64,000 bases of DNA. It comes from Saprospiraceae bacterium. GTDB taxonomy: Bacteria; Bacteroidota; Bacteroidia; Chitinophagales; Saprospiraceae. The notes under the pieces are model-generated. The model had not been told where the DNA came from. It ran no database searches and was given only the letters and a program-made list of their open reading frames with translations. The stretch is taken from positions 1 to 64,000 of the forward strand of contig JAGQWX010000010.1 of the NCBI GenBank assembly GCA_020436935.1, read 5' to 3'. The translations under genes and the position numbers were made by a program. Positions 62,825 through 64,000 of this stretch are shown here, one piece after another; the first letter of the stretch is position 1, and every line of letters begins with the position of its first letter.

Positions 62825-63775
62825 TTACCAGGTTCTTGTCTTCAACATTTCCTGAATCTGCTCTTTGGCAACAGGTAACTCGTCTATGTGGTCATTCAAC
62901 CATTGTGAGAAATCTTTTTCTATTTCGTCAGACCAACGGGTGTCAATTTGACCTGCAGTATATTTCTGCTCTCTAAGTCTTTGATGACCAAACATGTCTC
63001 TAAGTCTTACAACTTCGGAGGTTTTGACCACTCTTTCAGCCAAATAAGCAGGTATGAATACAACACCGCCATCTCTTGCAAGTACCACATCTCCCGGCAT
63101 TACAGTCGCCATGCCAATTCTGGTAGGTTGATTGATGGCGATCATGGTTGAATTGAGCCTTCTTTCAGGTTCGTTCAAGTGGTGAGACGGGTGATAACTT
63201 TTGAAATAAGCATTGAAGTTTTCAAGCTCTTTCATTCCGGCGATGTCTCTGATCGCTCCATAATAGATGAAGCCATTTCCAGACTTTGCAAAAATGGAAT
63301 TTGCAAGGTTATCTCCAATACTCGGACCATCTACAACCAGACCGAAGTGGTCTACGACATAGACATCTCTCTTTTGGAGCAAGTCAATAGGCCATGAGTT
63401 TTGAGCTTTGATTCTGCCGTCTTCTTCATGCCCTTTTTTGTCGATGGCTTTGTGAATGTCTGGCCTTCCAGGAACAAAAGTGGCAGTAACCGCACGGCCT
63501 ACTATTACTTCTCCCGGATGGACTTCTTTCCACTCCCCTTCATATTGATAATTGAAATTTGCTCCTCTAAGGGTAGCCCAGGCTTCCTCCAATGTGACCA
63601 GCTTCATCCTGTTAAGCAGATCGTCACTGACTTTTGGACGACCATCTTCGAAGCGCTCGCCCGTCCATTCAGGACTCATGCGTATCAAATCTGCCTTGCT
63701 GATTTGCTGTGAGGAAACAAAAGATGTAAAAACTAGTGAAATGCCAATACAAATTGACCATTTAATGTGACCCAT
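62825..63775 (-). CDS. exported RraA-like protein
   Basis: A 316-residue protein with a Sec signal peptide (VFTSFVSSQQ) and an RraA fold: VGRAVTATFVPG, then DHFGLVVDGPSIGDNLANS and YYGAIRDIAGMKEL, which carries the conserved G-x-x-R-D metal site. RraA-fold enzymes are typically aldolases or decarboxylases acting on oxo-acids, and are usually cytoplasmic. The C-terminal 60 residues (YTAGQIDTRWSDEIEKDFSQW) are an extension. It is probably cotranscribed with the enolase-superfamily gene. Confidence 0.88.
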   Translation of the reverse strand: MGHIKWSICIGISLVFTSFVSSQQISKADLIRMSPEWTGERFEDGRPKVSDDLLNRMKLVTLEEAWATLRGANFNYQYEGEWKEVHPGEVIVGRAVTATFVPGRPDIHKAIDKKGHEEDGRIKAQNSWPIDLLQKRDVYVVDHFGLVVDGPSIGDNLANSIFAKSGNGFIYYGAIRDIAGMKELENFNAYFKSYHPSHHLNEPERRLNSTMIAINQPTRIGMATVMPGDVVLARDGGVVFIPAYLAERVVKTSEVVRLRDMFGHQRLREQKYTAGQIDTRWSDEIEKDFSQWLNDHIDELPVAKEQIQEMLKTRTW

Positions 63776-64000
63776 AATAGATTAGATTTATCAACGAATT
63801 TAAATTTTAAAATGCATTGATGAGGCATAAGCACAAGTTTATTTGCCTCAACGATTGAATTTAACTTTTCAGTAATCCAAATAAAAGAAGAATAATTGTG
63901 ATTATCACACTTCTTAACAAGATCTTAAGAAATTATTTTTCAGTCAAATAATTTTACAATAATAATATTGAAATGAATTCAACTGGCCATATAAAGTTGT
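63776..64000. other. noncoding right edge
   Basis: No gene is visible. The sequence is AT-rich and contains GTGATTATCAC near 63897-63907 and an imperfect CTTAA...TTAAG pair near 63911-63930, which could be regulatory for the RraA-like gene. Confidence 0.35.

Overview
The window looks like a Bacteroidota chromosome segment, most likely from the Saprospiraceae or a close relative; the family-level guess is inference. Four things support the phylum: a PorX-type regulator and exported peptidases with type IX secretion (T9SS) C-terminal signals; a TonB-linked outer-membrane receptor of the Bacteroidota beta-barrel type; promoter boxes of the TAnnTTTG kind with TTTG 19 bp upstream (clearest before rpmI); and few Shine-Dalgarno sequences with many TTG starts. 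No rRNA, tRNA or CRISPR array was seen.

Layout. 1-2976: a repeat-rich noncoding zone holding a complete IS4-type insertion sequence (232-1581) with terminal inverted repeats and a 9-bp target duplication, two copies of a 210-bp repeat, and a 231-bp MITE-like element. 2977-8742 (minus): a molybdenum cofactor operon, xdhC-mocA-moaA-moeA-moaD-moeB-moaE. 9000-13045: an exported TIM-barrel protein, a DUF1905 protein, a frameshifted esterase, a GNAT acetyltransferase, and an XRE regulator with a membrane partner. 13120-16848 (minus): an M36 metallopeptidase interrupted by an in-frame stop. 17049-17676: a REP-associated transposase followed by REP-like palindromes. 17725-19963: the tdh-kbl threonine-to-glycine pair. 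20059-33690: mostly single genes (DUF1080, LtrA, NCS1 permease, M3 peptidase, NAGPA-like, GIY-YIG-like, DUF418, TSUP, DUF5009, serine hydrolase, DUF1304). 33788-37718: two near-identical dicarboxylate/amino-acid symporters flanking a fasciclin lipoprotein. 38551-40399 and 46962-48772: two LytS/LytTR two-component pairs. 40783-44272: a RibF-glycosyltransferase fusion, an RluA-type synthase, then rpmI-rplT. 44354-52834: a TonB-type receptor, an outer-membrane barrel, a rhodanese and a T9SS-secreted M14 peptidase. 53333-61405: porX, glyA, a lipoprotein, a T9SS-secreted M4 peptidase and a GT9 glycosyltransferase. 61502-63775: an exported enolase-superfamily enzyme with an exported RraA-like protein.

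How the genes fit together. The Moco operon builds the cofactor and prepares it for a xanthine-dehydrogenase-type enzyme (XdhC, MocA), but moaC, a mogA/moaB gene and any target enzyme are outside the window. Tdh and Kbl turn threonine into glycine and acetyl-CoA, and GlyA interconverts glycine and serine. PorX and the M14 and M4 peptidases are regulator and cargo of the same secretion route.

The most unusual items are the uninterrupted RibF-GT2 fusion (40783-42774), and a two-copy intergenic element (9913-10185 and 24231-24400) that combines an array of AAACGTTT palindromes at 10-bp steps with a perfect GTGGTCAGAC hairpin, both times between convergent genes.
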